DNA of 64,000 nucleotides, from assembly GCF_900108015.1 (NCBI RefSeq), contig NZ_FNVP01000001.1, forward strand, positions 310,001 through 374,000. The letters are read 5' to 3'. The DNA comes from Flavobacterium urumqiense. Lineage in GTDB: Bacteria; Bacteroidota; Bacteroidia; Flavobacteriales; Flavobacteriaceae. The translations under genes were made by a program, and so were the position numbers. Every line of letters begins with the position of its first letter. The first letter of the stretch is position 1. Below are positions 18,711 through 28,667 of this stretch, piece after piece. The notes below the pieces were generated by a model. It had not been told where the DNA came from. It worked only from the letters and a program-made list of their open reading frames with translations, and searched no databases.

Positions 18711-20204
18711 TTACGGAATAATAGCCGGATATTGAATGGCGTACAAGCCTAAATCAACCCCTTTCAAATTAGATCCGTATTTAGCATTTATAGCCTCTAC
18801 GAATTTATTGGCAATCAAAGCATACCCTCTAGGACTTGGATGTACTCCATCTAAAGAAAAAGTACCACCAGTCACATAAGCAGCGGTCATGTGAAAAGTA
18901 CCAAAACGAATTCCTCCGTTATTCAACTGATTCAATATTGCAGCTGTATCAACAAAAGCCAAACTGTTGGCATCTGCCGCAGCTTTTATAGTTACGTTAT
19001 AGGCATCAGTGGCTAACTTTATTTCAGAAACCTCCGAAGCTGTTAAAACTCTATTGTCCTGCAAAGGATAAGTTACCCCAACGGTATTAAAAGGTGCGGG
19101 AACCCCAACTTGTGATGTTCCAATCACGGTTCTTGTGGTAAGTAATATAAAATCTTTATCAGCAACATTTGCACCACCATTAGCATGACGTGCCTGTCCA
19201 TATAGACTGCCCATTAAACCTGCCTGAGCAGCTGGAACACCAGCCATCACCAATGCCCCAGTAATTTGCGCACTATAATTCACCAAAGTTTCATCTCTTA
19301 TCAACAAAGGATTCGTAGCAGAAGCCGTTAGTGTTTTAATTCTGCTTCCAGCGCCGAGAGCCGTAAGAATTTGTTTTACTGGCCCCAACAACTGTGTGTT
19401 TAACTGCGCTGCAGTTGCAGCATTTAAAGGAACTGGATTATAAGGAACTGTAGTGAAAAACGGAAGATTATTGATGTAAGGTAAATTGGCAACAACACCT
19501 TTTCTTCCTCCAGCTGAAAGAGCAGTTGCTAAAGCATTATAAGCGGAATTAAAAGTTGCCGCTGGTGTAATATCATTTCCTGAAACAGGATCTTGAGAAG
19601 TAGGTATTCCACCATTAGTCGCATACCCTAACACATCGTTTCCTCCAATAAATAAAGAGAAAAAAGTTGGATTTTGATCCGTGGCATCTTTTAGCACACT
19701 TGACATTGCTGTTTTTGCAAATCGTCCAAAATATGGATTAGCCTGTCCGTAACCTGCAATTCCTAAATGTATCGCCTTGGCTCCCGGAACACCCATATTA
19801 CTATAAGCTCCAGAAATACTAGCACCAAGCACTGTTCCTGAAACACCGCTAACATTTACAGGTGCTGCTCCATTAAAATACAACCGTGTTGGGAATTGAG
19901 GAATTTGATTCCCTCCAATGGAAAATCCTCCTCTATTGTCATCTGCCATAAATGGATTTGTAAAAACACCTCCGCCAACTAAAGCAAATTGTTCTGCTAA
20001 AATATTTGGGTATGAATTTTTTTGACCTGCTTTAAAAAGAGCGCCATCACTATATCCCGCCGCAAATGAATCTCCTAAAGCCACATATTTAGAGAAATTT
20101 GCTGTACCAGCTGTTAGTGGCTCTTCAACAACTACCTCATCATCATTGTTACATGCTGCGAAGGTTAGTGAAATCAACAGCAGCCATTTGAAATTTTTTA
20201 TCAT
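18711..20204 (-). CDS. SGNH/GDSL hydrolase lipoprotein
   Basis: 497 aa. The lipoprotein signal ends at Cys18 (ISLTFAACNNDDE). SGNH blocks: catalytic Ser46 in ALGDSFAAG, oxyanion Gly around VPGAK (139-143), Asn189 in FIGGNDVLG, and the Asp452/His455 pair in LDGVHPSPRGY. An esterase or lipase acting on acyl esters is therefore likely, tethered at the outer membrane or periplasm. It is longer than single-domain SGNH enzymes because of an insert between blocks III and V. It starts 34 nt after the TonB-dependent receptor on the same strand, so the receptor may import or export the acyl substrate. Confidence 0.88.
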   Translation of the reverse strand: MIKNFKWLLLISLTFAACNNDDEVVVEEPLTAGTANFSKYVALGDSFAAGYSDGALFKAGQKNSYPNILAEQFALVGGGVFTNPFMADDNRGGFSIGGNQIPQFPTRLYFNGAAPVNVSGVSGTVLGASISGAYSNMGVPGAKAIHLGIAGYGQANPYFGRFAKTAMSSVLKDATDQNPTFFSLFIGGNDVLGYATNGGIPTSQDPVSGNDITPAATFNSAYNALATALSAGGRKGVVANLPYINNLPFFTTVPYNPVPLNAATAAQLNTQLLGPVKQILTALGAGSRIKTLTASATNPLLIRDETLVNYSAQITGALVMAGVPAAQAGLMGSLYGQARHANGGANVADKDFILLTTRTVIGTSQVGVPAPFNTVGVTYPLQDNRVLTASEVSEIKLATDAYNVTIKAAADANSLAFVDTAAILNQLNNGGIRFGTFHMTAAYVTGGTFSLDGVHPSPRGYALIANKFVEAINAKYGSNLKGVDLGLYAIQYPAIIP

Positions 20205-20238
20205 GATTTATATTTTAAAATTATTGTGCTTTATTTAA

Positions 20239-23064
20239 TTATGGGTTGATTGTCCAAGTTGCAAACCATTGTTGACCAATTGCTCCAGCTCCTATTACTT
20301 GGATATAATCTTTTCCTCCAATATTAGTTGCTCCAACTTTAAGTACTGATTTCAATTTTGGTATTGCGTAGTTAATTTGAGCATCCACAACTGTATTTTC
20401 AGGAACCATTCCGTCAGCAAAAGAAGATTGCCATAAATATTCTGTATTGTATCGTAAGTTTACATTAAAACCAAAATTTTCAAATAATTTAGCATTACCA
20501 AAAGATGCTTTTATTCTATGTTTTGGAGTATTAAAACCTGCAACAAAACCTGGATCTTCTGATTGATTGAATTTAAATTCAGCATAATTGTAGTTTGCAC
20601 CCAATTCAAAATCCTTGTATACCTTTTTAGACAAGCCTACACCGAAACCTAGTGAAGTTATTTTTGCAGTTGTATTAGTATATACTTGATACACCCTTCT
20701 GTCTCCATTGCTTAATGCAGAAAGAGTTGCTAATGTAGCTGGGTTTCCAAAGTCAAAAGTAGTATTAACATTCCCATAATAAGGACTGATAACTCTTGAC
20801 GTATTCATGAAATCATTATATAAGTTATAATATCCATTAATATCAATTGATAAATCATTATTGATAACAGAACGATATCCCACTTCAAATGCCTTAACTT
20901 CTTCAGGTTTCACCAAACCTACATTAGCGGTCTTTAGTAAAGCTGCTGCTGCCGGAATATTGGTCGGATTTGCAGCTATTGCCGCGCTAAACGCCTGAAC
21001 TGATGGTAAAGTATACGAATTAGTATAGGCATTTTGACCCGTTAATGTTAAATTAGAAGGAACTCCTAATGCCTGACCTGCAGCACTAACGTTTCTAATT
21101 TCCGTAAAACGATCTAAATTCTCAGGGGCAGAACCAATTAAAGCGAATGGTCCTAAATCTAAACCAATGTACTGATCTTGAGTAGTTGGATTTCTAAATC
21201 CAGTTTGATAAGAAACTCTAAAATTATGTCTTTTAGTTGCTCCTGCAGAATAAACAAATGATACTCTCGGAGAAACATTCCCATTGAAATTTTTACTTTT
21301 GTCATAACGAACAGAACCCGTAAATTTCAATCGGTCATCCATGAATTTTTTTGCAATTTGAGTATAAGCACCATATTCTGTATATCTTAACGGACCATCA
21401 AAATCGGTAAAAATGGTTCCTTCAGAGTTCATTTCATATTGTCTCCAAGAACCTCCAACCTGAATCTCAGCAAATTTCAATAAATCTTTAAAATTATAAT
21501 TTACATCAGAATGATAAATTGTAGAATGATCAATGAATTTAGCCCCTTTAGTAAAATCTGGATCGGCGATTACCGTTTTTAAAGCATTATTAAATGCAGA
21601 AGAACCAGGTTCAAATCTTGCACTTCCTGTTGGCGTAGGTAAAAATGGCAATCCTGCAGGTTTGATATTGTAGTCTGCATAATTTCGGGCTAAAGCAGCA
21701 GATTGGCCTGCATTAGTTCCCAAAACAGCTCCTGATAACTGATATGCCGTAGCATAATTTGTAAACCACTCCGTATCCGATTTTGCAGCTCTATTTACAT
21801 TCCATGCAGCAAAACGCATATCATAAGAATTACCTGCGTCCTCATTAGTCATATATGCTCTTGCAAAAAAGTTCTTCCCTTTTATCTCTAATTTACTTTG
21901 TTGCATAAAGAAATCATCTAAAGCATATCTATTGGCTCCTTGATATATTGTGCTACCTAGTCCAATTTTATGTTGCAAGATTATTTCAGTTTCATTTGCC
22001 CAAGGCTTGAAATGCAAAGAGAAATCAGCCTTAACATTTTTTACTTTATTATCAGTTAAATCTTGCTCACGATATCCTGTTCTGCTTACTTGCCCTACGT
22101 TTGTAATAAACGTAGTTACCTCATCACCATAAAGATTTAATCCGTCATAATTTTGATTGTTTGCATGTCCAATTGAACCCCCTGTCATACTTCTTTGATC
22201 GGAAGCAATCCATTCGGTCGCTCTCATAAAATTAAAATTTGCTTTTGCAGCAAAATGTTTACTAAAAGCTGTTGCAGCTCTTAAACCAAAATCGAAATAA
22301 TCATTCGTTCCTGCTGTTTCTTGGTTAGTTTGTCCATATTTTACATAAGTGCTAATCCCTTGATTCGTAAAAGGATTTTTACTATTCATAAATAAAATAC
22401 CATTGAACGCATTTGCTCCGTAAAGCGCAGAAGAAGCACCGGGCAAAAGTTCTACATTAGCAACGTCTATATCTGAAAGTCCAATTAAGTTCCCCAATAC
22501 AAAGTTCAACGCCGGAGAAGAATTATCCATTCCATCCACCAATTGCATAAAACGTGTATTAGCAACACTTGAAAACCCTCTAGTATTGATTGATTTAAAT
22601 GAAATACTACTAGTATTAAAATGCACTTCTTTTAGATTTTCTAAACCATCATAAAAAGTCGGAGCCGTATTACTTTTAATTTGTTGAATTCCCATTCGTT
22701 CAATTGTAACGGGCGACTCAATCACTCTTTCAGGTGTTCTTGACGCAGAAATTACAATTTCATTCAATTTGGTCTCCTCGTCAACAAGTTTAATTGTTAC
22801 TTTTAGGTTATTCGATGAAACTGTTACTTTTTGAGCTTCGTAACCCACACTTGAAACATTGATTAAATAAGGTGGCTTTTTTGATGAGTTCAAAGCAAAT
22901 GAACCATCAGGACCGGAAATGCTGCTGACAGTTTCACCAACAATTTTAATGTTGGCTCCCATAATAGGTTGATTGTTACTATCTGTAACAACACCTGAAA
23001 TTGTATTTTGAGCAAATGTTAAGCCGCAAAAAAACAATGACAAAAAAAGTAAATACATTCTCAT
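20239..23064 (-). CDS. TonB-dependent receptor with carboxypeptidase-like N-terminal domain
   Basis: 941 aa. A signal peptide (MRMYLLFLSLFFCGLTFAQ) is followed by a CarboxypepD_reg-like beta-sandwich (ISGVVTDSNNQPIMGANIKIVG, about 20-105) and a plug with the SuSC-like 'GASSALYGANAFNGILFM' block. A 22-strand barrel ends in WFATWTINP. The receptor moves a ligand across the outer membrane with TonB energy. No SusD partner is adjacent. Instead a GDSL hydrolase lipoprotein follows, so a lipid or esterified ligand is a reasonable guess. The two genes form one operon closed by the terminator at 18651-18689. Confidence 0.93.
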   Translation of the reverse strand: MRMYLLFLSLFFCGLTFAQNTISGVVTDSNNQPIMGANIKIVGETVSSISGPDGSFALNSSKKPPYLINVSSVGYEAQKVTVSSNNLKVTIKLVDEETKLNEIVISASRTPERVIESPVTIERMGIQQIKSNTAPTFYDGLENLKEVHFNTSSISFKSINTRGFSSVANTRFMQLVDGMDNSSPALNFVLGNLIGLSDIDVANVELLPGASSALYGANAFNGILFMNSKNPFTNQGISTYVKYGQTNQETAGTNDYFDFGLRAATAFSKHFAAKANFNFMRATEWIASDQRSMTGGSIGHANNQNYDGLNLYGDEVTTFITNVGQVSRTGYREQDLTDNKVKNVKADFSLHFKPWANETEIILQHKIGLGSTIYQGANRYALDDFFMQQSKLEIKGKNFFARAYMTNEDAGNSYDMRFAAWNVNRAAKSDTEWFTNYATAYQLSGAVLGTNAGQSAALARNYADYNIKPAGLPFLPTPTGSARFEPGSSAFNNALKTVIADPDFTKGAKFIDHSTIYHSDVNYNFKDLLKFAEIQVGGSWRQYEMNSEGTIFTDFDGPLRYTEYGAYTQIAKKFMDDRLKFTGSVRYDKSKNFNGNVSPRVSFVYSAGATKRHNFRVSYQTGFRNPTTQDQYIGLDLGPFALIGSAPENLDRFTEIRNVSAAGQALGVPSNLTLTGQNAYTNSYTLPSVQAFSAAIAANPTNIPAAAALLKTANVGLVKPEEVKAFEVGYRSVINNDLSIDINGYYNLYNDFMNTSRVISPYYGNVNTTFDFGNPATLATLSALSNGDRRVYQVYTNTTAKITSLGFGVGLSKKVYKDFELGANYNYAEFKFNQSEDPGFVAGFNTPKHRIKASFGNAKLFENFGFNVNLRYNTEYLWQSSFADGMVPENTVVDAQINYAIPKLKSVLKVGATNIGGKDYIQVIGAGAIGQQWFATWTINP

Positions 23065-23346
23065 TTGGTTAAAATTTTATGATTTATGCTGCCAAAGTAC
23101 AAATATTTTTAATATCAATAAAAAAGGACGTTAAAAATTTCATAATTATCAGTGATTTTACCTCAATTAAAATTATTCTGTATTTTTTTGCTTTGGTTTT
23201 TTGTTAAAAATTAAGTATAAATAATAGAATTACACTATGCACGCATATAATAAATGCATTAATCTTAGAAATTTTATTAAATTTTAGCTATTTGATAAAA
23301 GTTAATAAAACCAAAAAAAATTGCAAATCCTGCCCGAACAGACTCC
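23065..23346. other. Intergenic space upstream of the TonB receptor
   Basis: About 280 nt, AT-rich, no open frame. On the minus strand, a TACTTTGG near the receptor start with a TTG 16 nt before it is a weak promoter candidate. Confidence 0.3.
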
Positions 23347-23385
23347 AAAAAAAAGGCCTCGAAAAAAATATCTTTCGAGGCCTTT
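23347..23385 (-). terminator. Terminator of glmS
   Basis: AAAGGCCTCGAAA and TTTCGAGGCCTTT pair perfectly (13 bp) around 8 nt. The T-run on the minus strand is the A-run at 23347-23354. It lies 21 nt after the glmS stop. Confidence 0.88.
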
Positions 23386-23405
23386 CGTAAAATTTATTCT
23401 GCGTA

Positions 23406-25253
23406 TTATTCCACCGTAACAGATTTCGCAAGATTACGAGGTTGATCAACATTACATCCTCTCATAACTGCAATATGATAAGACAAAAGCTGTAATGGTA
23501 TTGTAGTTATCAGCGGAGATAAAGCATCTGAAGTTTCCGGTATTTCAATCACATAATCCGCTAATTCACGAACTTGAGTGTCTCCCTTAGTAACAATAGC
23601 TATTATTCTTCCGCTTCGGGATTTAATTTCCTGAATATTACTAACAATTTTATCATAATGCCCTTGTTTTGGTGCAATAACCACCACTGGCATATGTTCA
23701 TCTATTAAAGCAATTGGACCATGCTTCATTTCTGCTGCTGGATAACCTTCCGCATGTATGTACGATATTTCCTTAAGTTTTAAAGCTCCTTCTAATGCAA
23801 CTGGGAAATTATACCCTCTTCCTAAATACAAACAATTAGGTGCATCTTTAAAAGTAGCTGCAATTTCTTTAGCTCTCTCATTTGTTTCTAAAGCTTCTCT
23901 AACTTTTTCAGGAATAATTTCTAATTCCTGCAAATACCTATGAAAATCCGTTTTTGACAAAGTGCCTTTAGCCTTAGCCAATCGTAATGCCATCATTGTC
24001 AAAACCGTAATTTGAGTAGTAAATGCTTTCGTCGATGCAACACCAATTTCTGGTCCAGCATGAGTATAAGCTCCTGCATGCGTTTCTCTTGAAATAGAAG
24101 AACCAACTACATTACATACTCCAAAAACAAACGCACCGTTTTCTTTGGCTAATTTTATAGCCGCCATAGTATCGGCTGTTTCACCAGATTGCGATATGGC
24201 TATAACAACGTCTTTACTGCTTATAATTGGATTTCTGTATCTAAATTCAGAGGCGTATTCTACTTCTACCGGAATTCGAGCAAATTCTTCAAATATATAT
24301 TCAGCTACTAAACCGGCATGCCATGATGTACCACAAGCCACGATTATAATTCTGTCAGCATTTAAGAATTTTTCCAAATTGTCTTCTACACCAGACATTT
24401 TGATAATTCCTTCATTTGCATGAAGCCTTCCACGATACGTGTCTTTAATTACACTGGGCTGTTCATAAATCTCCTTAAGCATAAAGTGATCGTAACCCCC
24501 TTTTTCAATTTGCTCCAAGTTCATTTGAAGTTCTTGAATATAAGGATCCACTAAAGAATCATCTTTAATTTTTCTAACCTTCATAGCCTTGTGCAATCTG
24601 ATAATTGCCATTTCACCATCTTCTAAATAAATCGCATTCGATGTATATTCTATAAATGGTGAAGCATCAGATGCAATAAAATATTCCCCTTCTCCAACTC
24701 CAATTGCCAACGGGCTTCCTAAACGGGCAGCCACAATTTCGTCTGGATTATTTTTATCAAAAACTGCAATAGCGTATGCACCAACCACCTGATTCAATGC
24801 AATCTGTACCGCTTTACCTAACTTTAATTTCTCTTTTTTTTGTACTTCTTCAATAAGATTTACTAATACTTCTGTATCTGTATCAGAATGGAAAACGTAT
24901 CCTCTTTTTATTAACTCCACCTTCAAAGGCGCATAATTTTCGATAATTCCATTGTGGATTATTGCCAAATTTCCCGAATTAGAAAGATGAGGATGAGAAT
25001 TAACATCATTCGGAACACCATGTGTAGCCCAGCGCGTATGTCCCATTCCTATAGTCCCGTTAATGGAAATTTCTTTCGATGCTCTCGCTTCTAAATCTAC
25101 AACCTTACCTTTAGTTTTAGAAATTTTCAAGTTCTCACCATCATACAGCATTATTCCTGCACTATCATATCCTCTGTACTCTAACCTTTTCAGACCTTTT
25201 ATAATAATAGGGTAAGCTTCTCTGTAACCGATATATCCAACAATTCCACACAT
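23406..25253 (-). CDS. glmS: Glutamine-fructose-6-phosphate aminotransferase (isomerizing)
   Basis: 615 aa, full length. It makes glucosamine-6-phosphate from fructose-6-phosphate and glutamine, the first step to UDP-GlcNAc, peptidoglycan and LPS. The N-terminal nucleophile Cys2 begins MCGIVGYIG; the glutaminase domain covers about 1-230 (RLEYRGYDSAG, MGHTRWATHG). Two SIS isomerase domains follow (ACGTSWHAGLVAEY, ISQSGETADT; LGRGYNFPVALEGALKLKE). It ends with NLAKSVTVE, the usual active-site tail. It starts 8 nt after the DUF4270 gene, so the two are co-transcribed. Confidence 0.98.
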   Translation of the reverse strand: MCGIVGYIGYREAYPIIIKGLKRLEYRGYDSAGIMLYDGENLKISKTKGKVVDLEARASKEISINGTIGMGHTRWATHGVPNDVNSHPHLSNSGNLAIIHNGIIENYAPLKVELIKRGYVFHSDTDTEVLVNLIEEVQKKEKLKLGKAVQIALNQVVGAYAIAVFDKNNPDEIVAARLGSPLAIGVGEGEYFIASDASPFIEYTSNAIYLEDGEMAIIRLHKAMKVRKIKDDSLVDPYIQELQMNLEQIEKGGYDHFMLKEIYEQPSVIKDTYRGRLHANEGIIKMSGVEDNLEKFLNADRIIIVACGTSWHAGLVAEYIFEEFARIPVEVEYASEFRYRNPIISSKDVVIAISQSGETADTMAAIKLAKENGAFVFGVCNVVGSSISRETHAGAYTHAGPEIGVASTKAFTTQITVLTMMALRLAKAKGTLSKTDFHRYLQELEIIPEKVREALETNERAKEIAATFKDAPNCLYLGRGYNFPVALEGALKLKEISYIHAEGYPAAEMKHGPIALIDEHMPVVVIAPKQGHYDKIVSNIQEIKSRSGRIIAIVTKGDTQVRELADYVIEIPETSDALSPLITTIPLQLLSYHIAVMRGCNVDQPRNLAKSVTVE

Positions 25254-25261
25254 ACTTTTAC

Positions 25262-26869
25262 TTAATTAGGTTTTGTATAAAAAATTTCAAGTTTTAATCT
25301 TTTGTCAACAGGAACAGACGATTTTCCTCCGTAAAGAATAGTCCCTAACGGATTCATAACGCTAGCTTTTGGCACTTGCGAAGTAAACGAATTCGGTGTT
25401 TTCAAATAATTTGAAGTTACCATGTTTATATCTTCGGTAACCACAAGACCGAACTTAACATTTGTTGAATCAGCATTTTTTAATAGATTTCTTATCTGAT
25501 TTGTAATTCTAATTTTATAATTCAAACCTCTTCCATTTGTCGAAGTTTCTTTATTGATCATACCTCCGTAAATCAATTTCCCGTTTTTAGGGTTTTTACC
25601 TGTAGTACCATCATTAAAATAATCAACAACCGGTCTACTATTGGTCAAATCATATAGATAGATCCTATTCGGTTCAAATACTTTAACCCCACCAATATCT
25701 TTCATCTTTTCTGTATCAATATGAAAAACAAGATTCGCTTCATTAATTAACCAACCTTTTGATCTCAAAGTTGTAAGCTCACCAGGGGTACTGAAAAGAT
25801 TAAGAATAGCCATTGAACCTTCACCGCCTTTTAAGAATAAATTTTCATCCCCATCGATGGTATTTGCATTGGTTGTAGCATTGGTAAACAAAGCATTTGT
25901 ATTGGTTTGTTCTAAAAGACTCACCGAATTTCCAGCCATGTTAAGTATTATAGACTTATCAACTCTGGTGACAGTAACAACAGTACCAACTGTTGTAGAC
26001 AAATCTTCTTTATATTTTATAGTAATTTTTCCTAATTTAAAATTCAATAAAGCTAGATTACCTGAATTACCTCCTGATTTTTCTACCTTGAAATACAGCC
26101 CTCTAAAATAGTCTTTAAAAACATCCGCTGTAGCCAATTTAACTGATGGAGCATGTATAATTTTAGAGTCAAAAAAACTTTTATTCAAGCTCAATCGCAT
26201 TCCTGGAGCAGTACGCGTTGTCGTTTCTACTTTTGTTTTTTCATCAATTGTTTTTTCACTATATTCAGCTGCACTAAAAAAGAAACCGTCGTTTTGAGCA
26301 ACATTTACATCATCATTCAAGCGATTTCCAACCTTGGCATTGTCAAAATTAACATTCTGATTTGTATAGTATTTTTGCGCCTCTTTAAACCCCGTTGCTG
26401 GATCTAAATCTCTCATGAAATATCCTGACTCATAAACGCTTAATTTAATTTCTGCAGGGCTTCCTCCGTAAATAGAATCTAATTCATAGACATGACTGCC
26501 ATCCGCATTTGTAACCGTTTTGGTTGCATCAGTAAAATAGGGCACCGTTAAAACAACACTTTCAATTTGCGGATTACTTCCAATTTCAGGGCTTAAAGAA
26601 CTTAGACTTAATTGTGTTGCAAAATTAGCAGTTGTCGTCCCAAAAGCAGGATTTGTATATATTCCCAAACCGTTTACAGCAAGGTCATTGGACTGTACAG
26701 CTCCAATTTTTTGATTGTAGGCTATTACGTTTGAAGTATAGGTGCTAAAATCAAAATGATTATCGCCAATTAAATCACTACCAATTGCATTGTAATCTTT
26801 ATCGCACGAATACAAAAGGATAATGCTTGCTAAAACTAGCATTTTCTTAAAAAAAGAATTATTGTACAT
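25262..26869 (-). CDS. DUF4270 family lipoprotein
   Basis: 535 aa. Lipoprotein signal with Cys22 (LASIILLYSCDKDYNAIGSDLIGD). The DKDYNAIGSDLIGDNHF opening and the NPAFGTTTANFATQL segment are characteristic of the Bacteroidota DUF4270 family, all-beta exported lipoproteins of unknown function. It lies between a GT5 glucosyltransferase homologue (21 nt upstream) and glmS (8 nt downstream), a cluster I recall as common in flavobacteria. This hints at an envelope-glycan role, which is inference. Confidence 0.88.
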   Translation of the reverse strand: MYNNSFFKKMLVLASIILLYSCDKDYNAIGSDLIGDNHFDFSTYTSNVIAYNQKIGAVQSNDLAVNGLGIYTNPAFGTTTANFATQLSLSSLSPEIGSNPQIESVVLTVPYFTDATKTVTNADGSHVYELDSIYGGSPAEIKLSVYESGYFMRDLDPATGFKEAQKYYTNQNVNFDNAKVGNRLNDDVNVAQNDGFFFSAAEYSEKTIDEKTKVETTTRTAPGMRLSLNKSFFDSKIIHAPSVKLATADVFKDYFRGLYFKVEKSGGNSGNLALLNFKLGKITIKYKEDLSTTVGTVVTVTRVDKSIILNMAGNSVSLLEQTNTNALFTNATTNANTIDGDENLFLKGGEGSMAILNLFSTPGELTTLRSKGWLINEANLVFHIDTEKMKDIGGVKVFEPNRIYLYDLTNSRPVVDYFNDGTTGKNPKNGKLIYGGMINKETSTNGRGLNYKIRITNQIRNLLKNADSTNVKFGLVVTEDINMVTSNYLKTPNSFTSQVPKASVMNPLGTILYGGKSSVPVDKRLKLEIFYTKPN

Positions 26870-26890
26870 ATTTAATAATAAAAGTTGAAT

Positions 26891-27697
26891 TTAAAGAACC
26901 TCGTTTTTATAGAAATTAGTATACGCTTCCGCGAATTTATCTTTCGCCGCGAAAGGTAAAAAAGGTTTCCCTGAAGATTCTATAAATTTTGTTAAACTTG
27001 GAGACAGGTTTTCGGATGCAATAATCACTGCATCGGAATGGACAATAGTCGCTCTCATAATATGTTCGTAATCAGGTGTTTCAAGCTCAGCGATTGCGTC
27101 ATCAGGAATACCGTCAAATTTCACTTTATTAATCATTTCAACATCCAAAACTCCTTCAAAAGACTGACTGTAAACAGAAGTAACAATTTTTGTTTCAGAA
27201 AAAAGCGCTTCGTTTTTATAGAAATGTTTTAAATAAATAGGCAACATCGCAGCCATCCATCCGTGAACATGAATAATATCTGGAACCCAATTAAGTTTCT
27301 TAACGGTTTCTACAACTCCTTTTGCAAAGAAAATAGCTCTCTCATCATTATCCGGATACATAACGCCTTCTTCATCCGCAAAGGTTGCTTTACGCTTAAA
27401 ATATTCGTCATTATCGATAAAATAAACTTGAATTCTTTCTTTTGGTATTGAAGCAACTTTAATGATCAAAGGCATATCCAAGTCATTCACTACCAAATTC
27501 ATCCCTGAAAGTCTGATTACTTCGTGTAATTGGTGTCTTCTTTCATTAATATTTCCATATCTAGGCATGAAAATTCTTATCTGTCCACCTTGATCATTGA
27601 CCATTTTAGGGACATCATAAGACATTAAAGAAACCTCATTTTCAGCAAGGTAAGGCACCACTTCAGATGATACATATAATATCCTCTTATCTTTCAT
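26891..27697 (-). CDS. Glycogen/starch synthase homologue, GT5 catalytic domain only
   Basis: 268 aa. It begins KDKRILYVSSEVVPYLAENEVSLMSYDVPKMV, the GT5 (GlgA) N-terminal fold, with IHVHGWMAAMLPIYL matching the GlgA 'HDW' region. Canonical GlgA is about 480 aa; the second Rossmann domain with its nucleotide-sugar site is absent. The typical 'KTGGLADV' glycan/ADP-glucose loop is replaced by AENEVSLMSYDVPKM. It is therefore unlikely to be a normal glycogen synthase. It heads the minus-strand unit with DUF4270 and glmS and is divergent from panC. Confidence 0.85.
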   Translation of the reverse strand: MKDKRILYVSSEVVPYLAENEVSLMSYDVPKMVNDQGGQIRIFMPRYGNINERRHQLHEVIRLSGMNLVVNDLDMPLIIKVASIPKERIQVYFIDNDEYFKRKATFADEEGVMYPDNDERAIFFAKGVVETVKKLNWVPDIIHVHGWMAAMLPIYLKHFYKNEALFSETKIVTSVYSQSFEGVLDVEMINKVKFDGIPDDAIAELETPDYEHIMRATIVHSDAVIIASENLSPSLTKFIESSGKPFLPFAAKDKFAEAYTNFYKNEVL

Positions 27698-27735
27698 ATT
27701 GTAATTTACTTAGTTTATTGGTAATAAAAACCACG

Positions 27736-27743
27736 CAAAATTA
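27736..27743 (-). promoter_or_regulatory. Candidate -7 box for the GT5-DUF4270-glmS unit
   Basis: TAATTTTG on the minus strand fits TAnnTTTG and lies about 40 nt before the ATG at 27697. A -33 TTG at good spacing is not clear. Confidence 0.4.
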
Positions 27744-27774
27744 CAAAAATTTATGCAGTTATTAACTAAAATAG

Positions 27775-27782
27775 TAAGTTTG
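27775..27782 (+). promoter_or_regulatory. Candidate -7 box for panCD
   Basis: TAAGTTTG fits TAnnTTTG and lies 23 nt before the panC ATG. The two divergent -7 boxes are only about 30 nt apart, so the two units probably share a compact control region. Confidence 0.45.
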
Positions 27783-27805
27783 CATCTAATTTTAACAATA
27801 CCATT

Positions 27806-28654
27806 ATGAATATATTCTATGGAAAAGCAGCTTTGATAGACTTTCTGAAATCTATTAAAACTACTCACTCCACTATTGGGTTTGTTCCAACTATGGGCGC
27901 TCTGCATCAAGGTCATCTGGCATTAATGCAAAAATCACTATATGAAAATGAACATACGGTTGTCAGTATTTTTGTGAATCCAACCCAATTTAACAATCCG
28001 GAAGATTTAGCAAAATATCCAAGGACATTAGAAGAAGATGTAAAAAAACTTACAGCTTTAAGTCCAAAAATTATTTTATATGCTCCAACTGTTGAAGATA
28101 TTTATGATGGACAACCTGTTTCTCAATCTTTTGATTTTGATGGTTTGGAAAATCAAATGGAAGGAAAATTCAGACCCGGTCATTTTAATGGCGTTGGAAC
28201 CATAGTAAAACGTCTTTTTGAAATTGTGGAACCAACTAACGCCTATTTTGGTGAAAAAGATTTTCAACAATTACAAATTGTAAAAAAAATGGTCGCAAAA
28301 AACAACTTAAAAGTCAATGTTGTTGGTTGTCCCATTTATAGAGAACCCAATAATTTGGCCATGAGTTCCAGAAATGAGCGATTATCCGACCATGAAAGAG
28401 AAACTGCTGCAATCATTTTTCAAACATTAAAAATTGCAAAAGAAAAATTTAAGAGTAAAAGTGCCACTTCAGTAAGTGAATGGGTACAAAAATCATTCGA
28501 AAAAAATCCGATGCTTATTTTAGAATATTTTGTAATTGCAGATGAGGCTACACTACTACCCTGTCTAAGAAAAAATAAAAATAAAAAATGCCGTGCTTTT
28601 ATAGCTATCGTTGTCAATAATATTCGTTTGATTGACACTATTTCATTAAATTAA
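27806..28654 (+). CDS. panC: Pantothenate synthetase
   Basis: 282 aa. It joins pantoate and beta-alanine using ATP (coenzyme A pathway, cytoplasm). Family motifs: FVPTMGALHQGHLALM (residues 27-41, nucleotide HxGH), VSIFVNPTQFN, GEKDFQQLQIVKKMV and MSSRNERL. Start ATG 27806, just after a TAAGTTTG box. panD, which makes the beta-alanine substrate, follows 13 nt downstream. Confidence 0.97.
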   Translation: MNIFYGKAALIDFLKSIKTTHSTIGFVPTMGALHQGHLALMQKSLYENEHTVVSIFVNPTQFNNPEDLAKYPRTLEEDVKKLTALSPKIILYAPTVEDIYDGQPVSQSFDFDGLENQMEGKFRPGHFNGVGTIVKRLFEIVEPTNAYFGEKDFQQLQIVKKMVAKNNLKVNVVGCPIYREPNNLAMSSRNERLSDHERETAAIIFQTLKIAKEKFKSKSATSVSEWVQKSFEKNPMLILEYFVIADEATLLPCLRKNKNKKCRAFIAIVVNNIRLIDTISLN

Positions 28655-28663
28655 TTACTTTTG
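28632..28663 (+). promoter_or_regulatory. Candidate internal promoter of panD
   Basis: TTG (28632-28634), 21 nt, TACTTTTG (28656-28663). The predicted start falls at or next to the panD ATG (28668), implying a leaderless or nearly leaderless mRNA. The box overlaps the end of panC. Confidence 0.4.
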
Positions 28664-28667
28664 TAGC

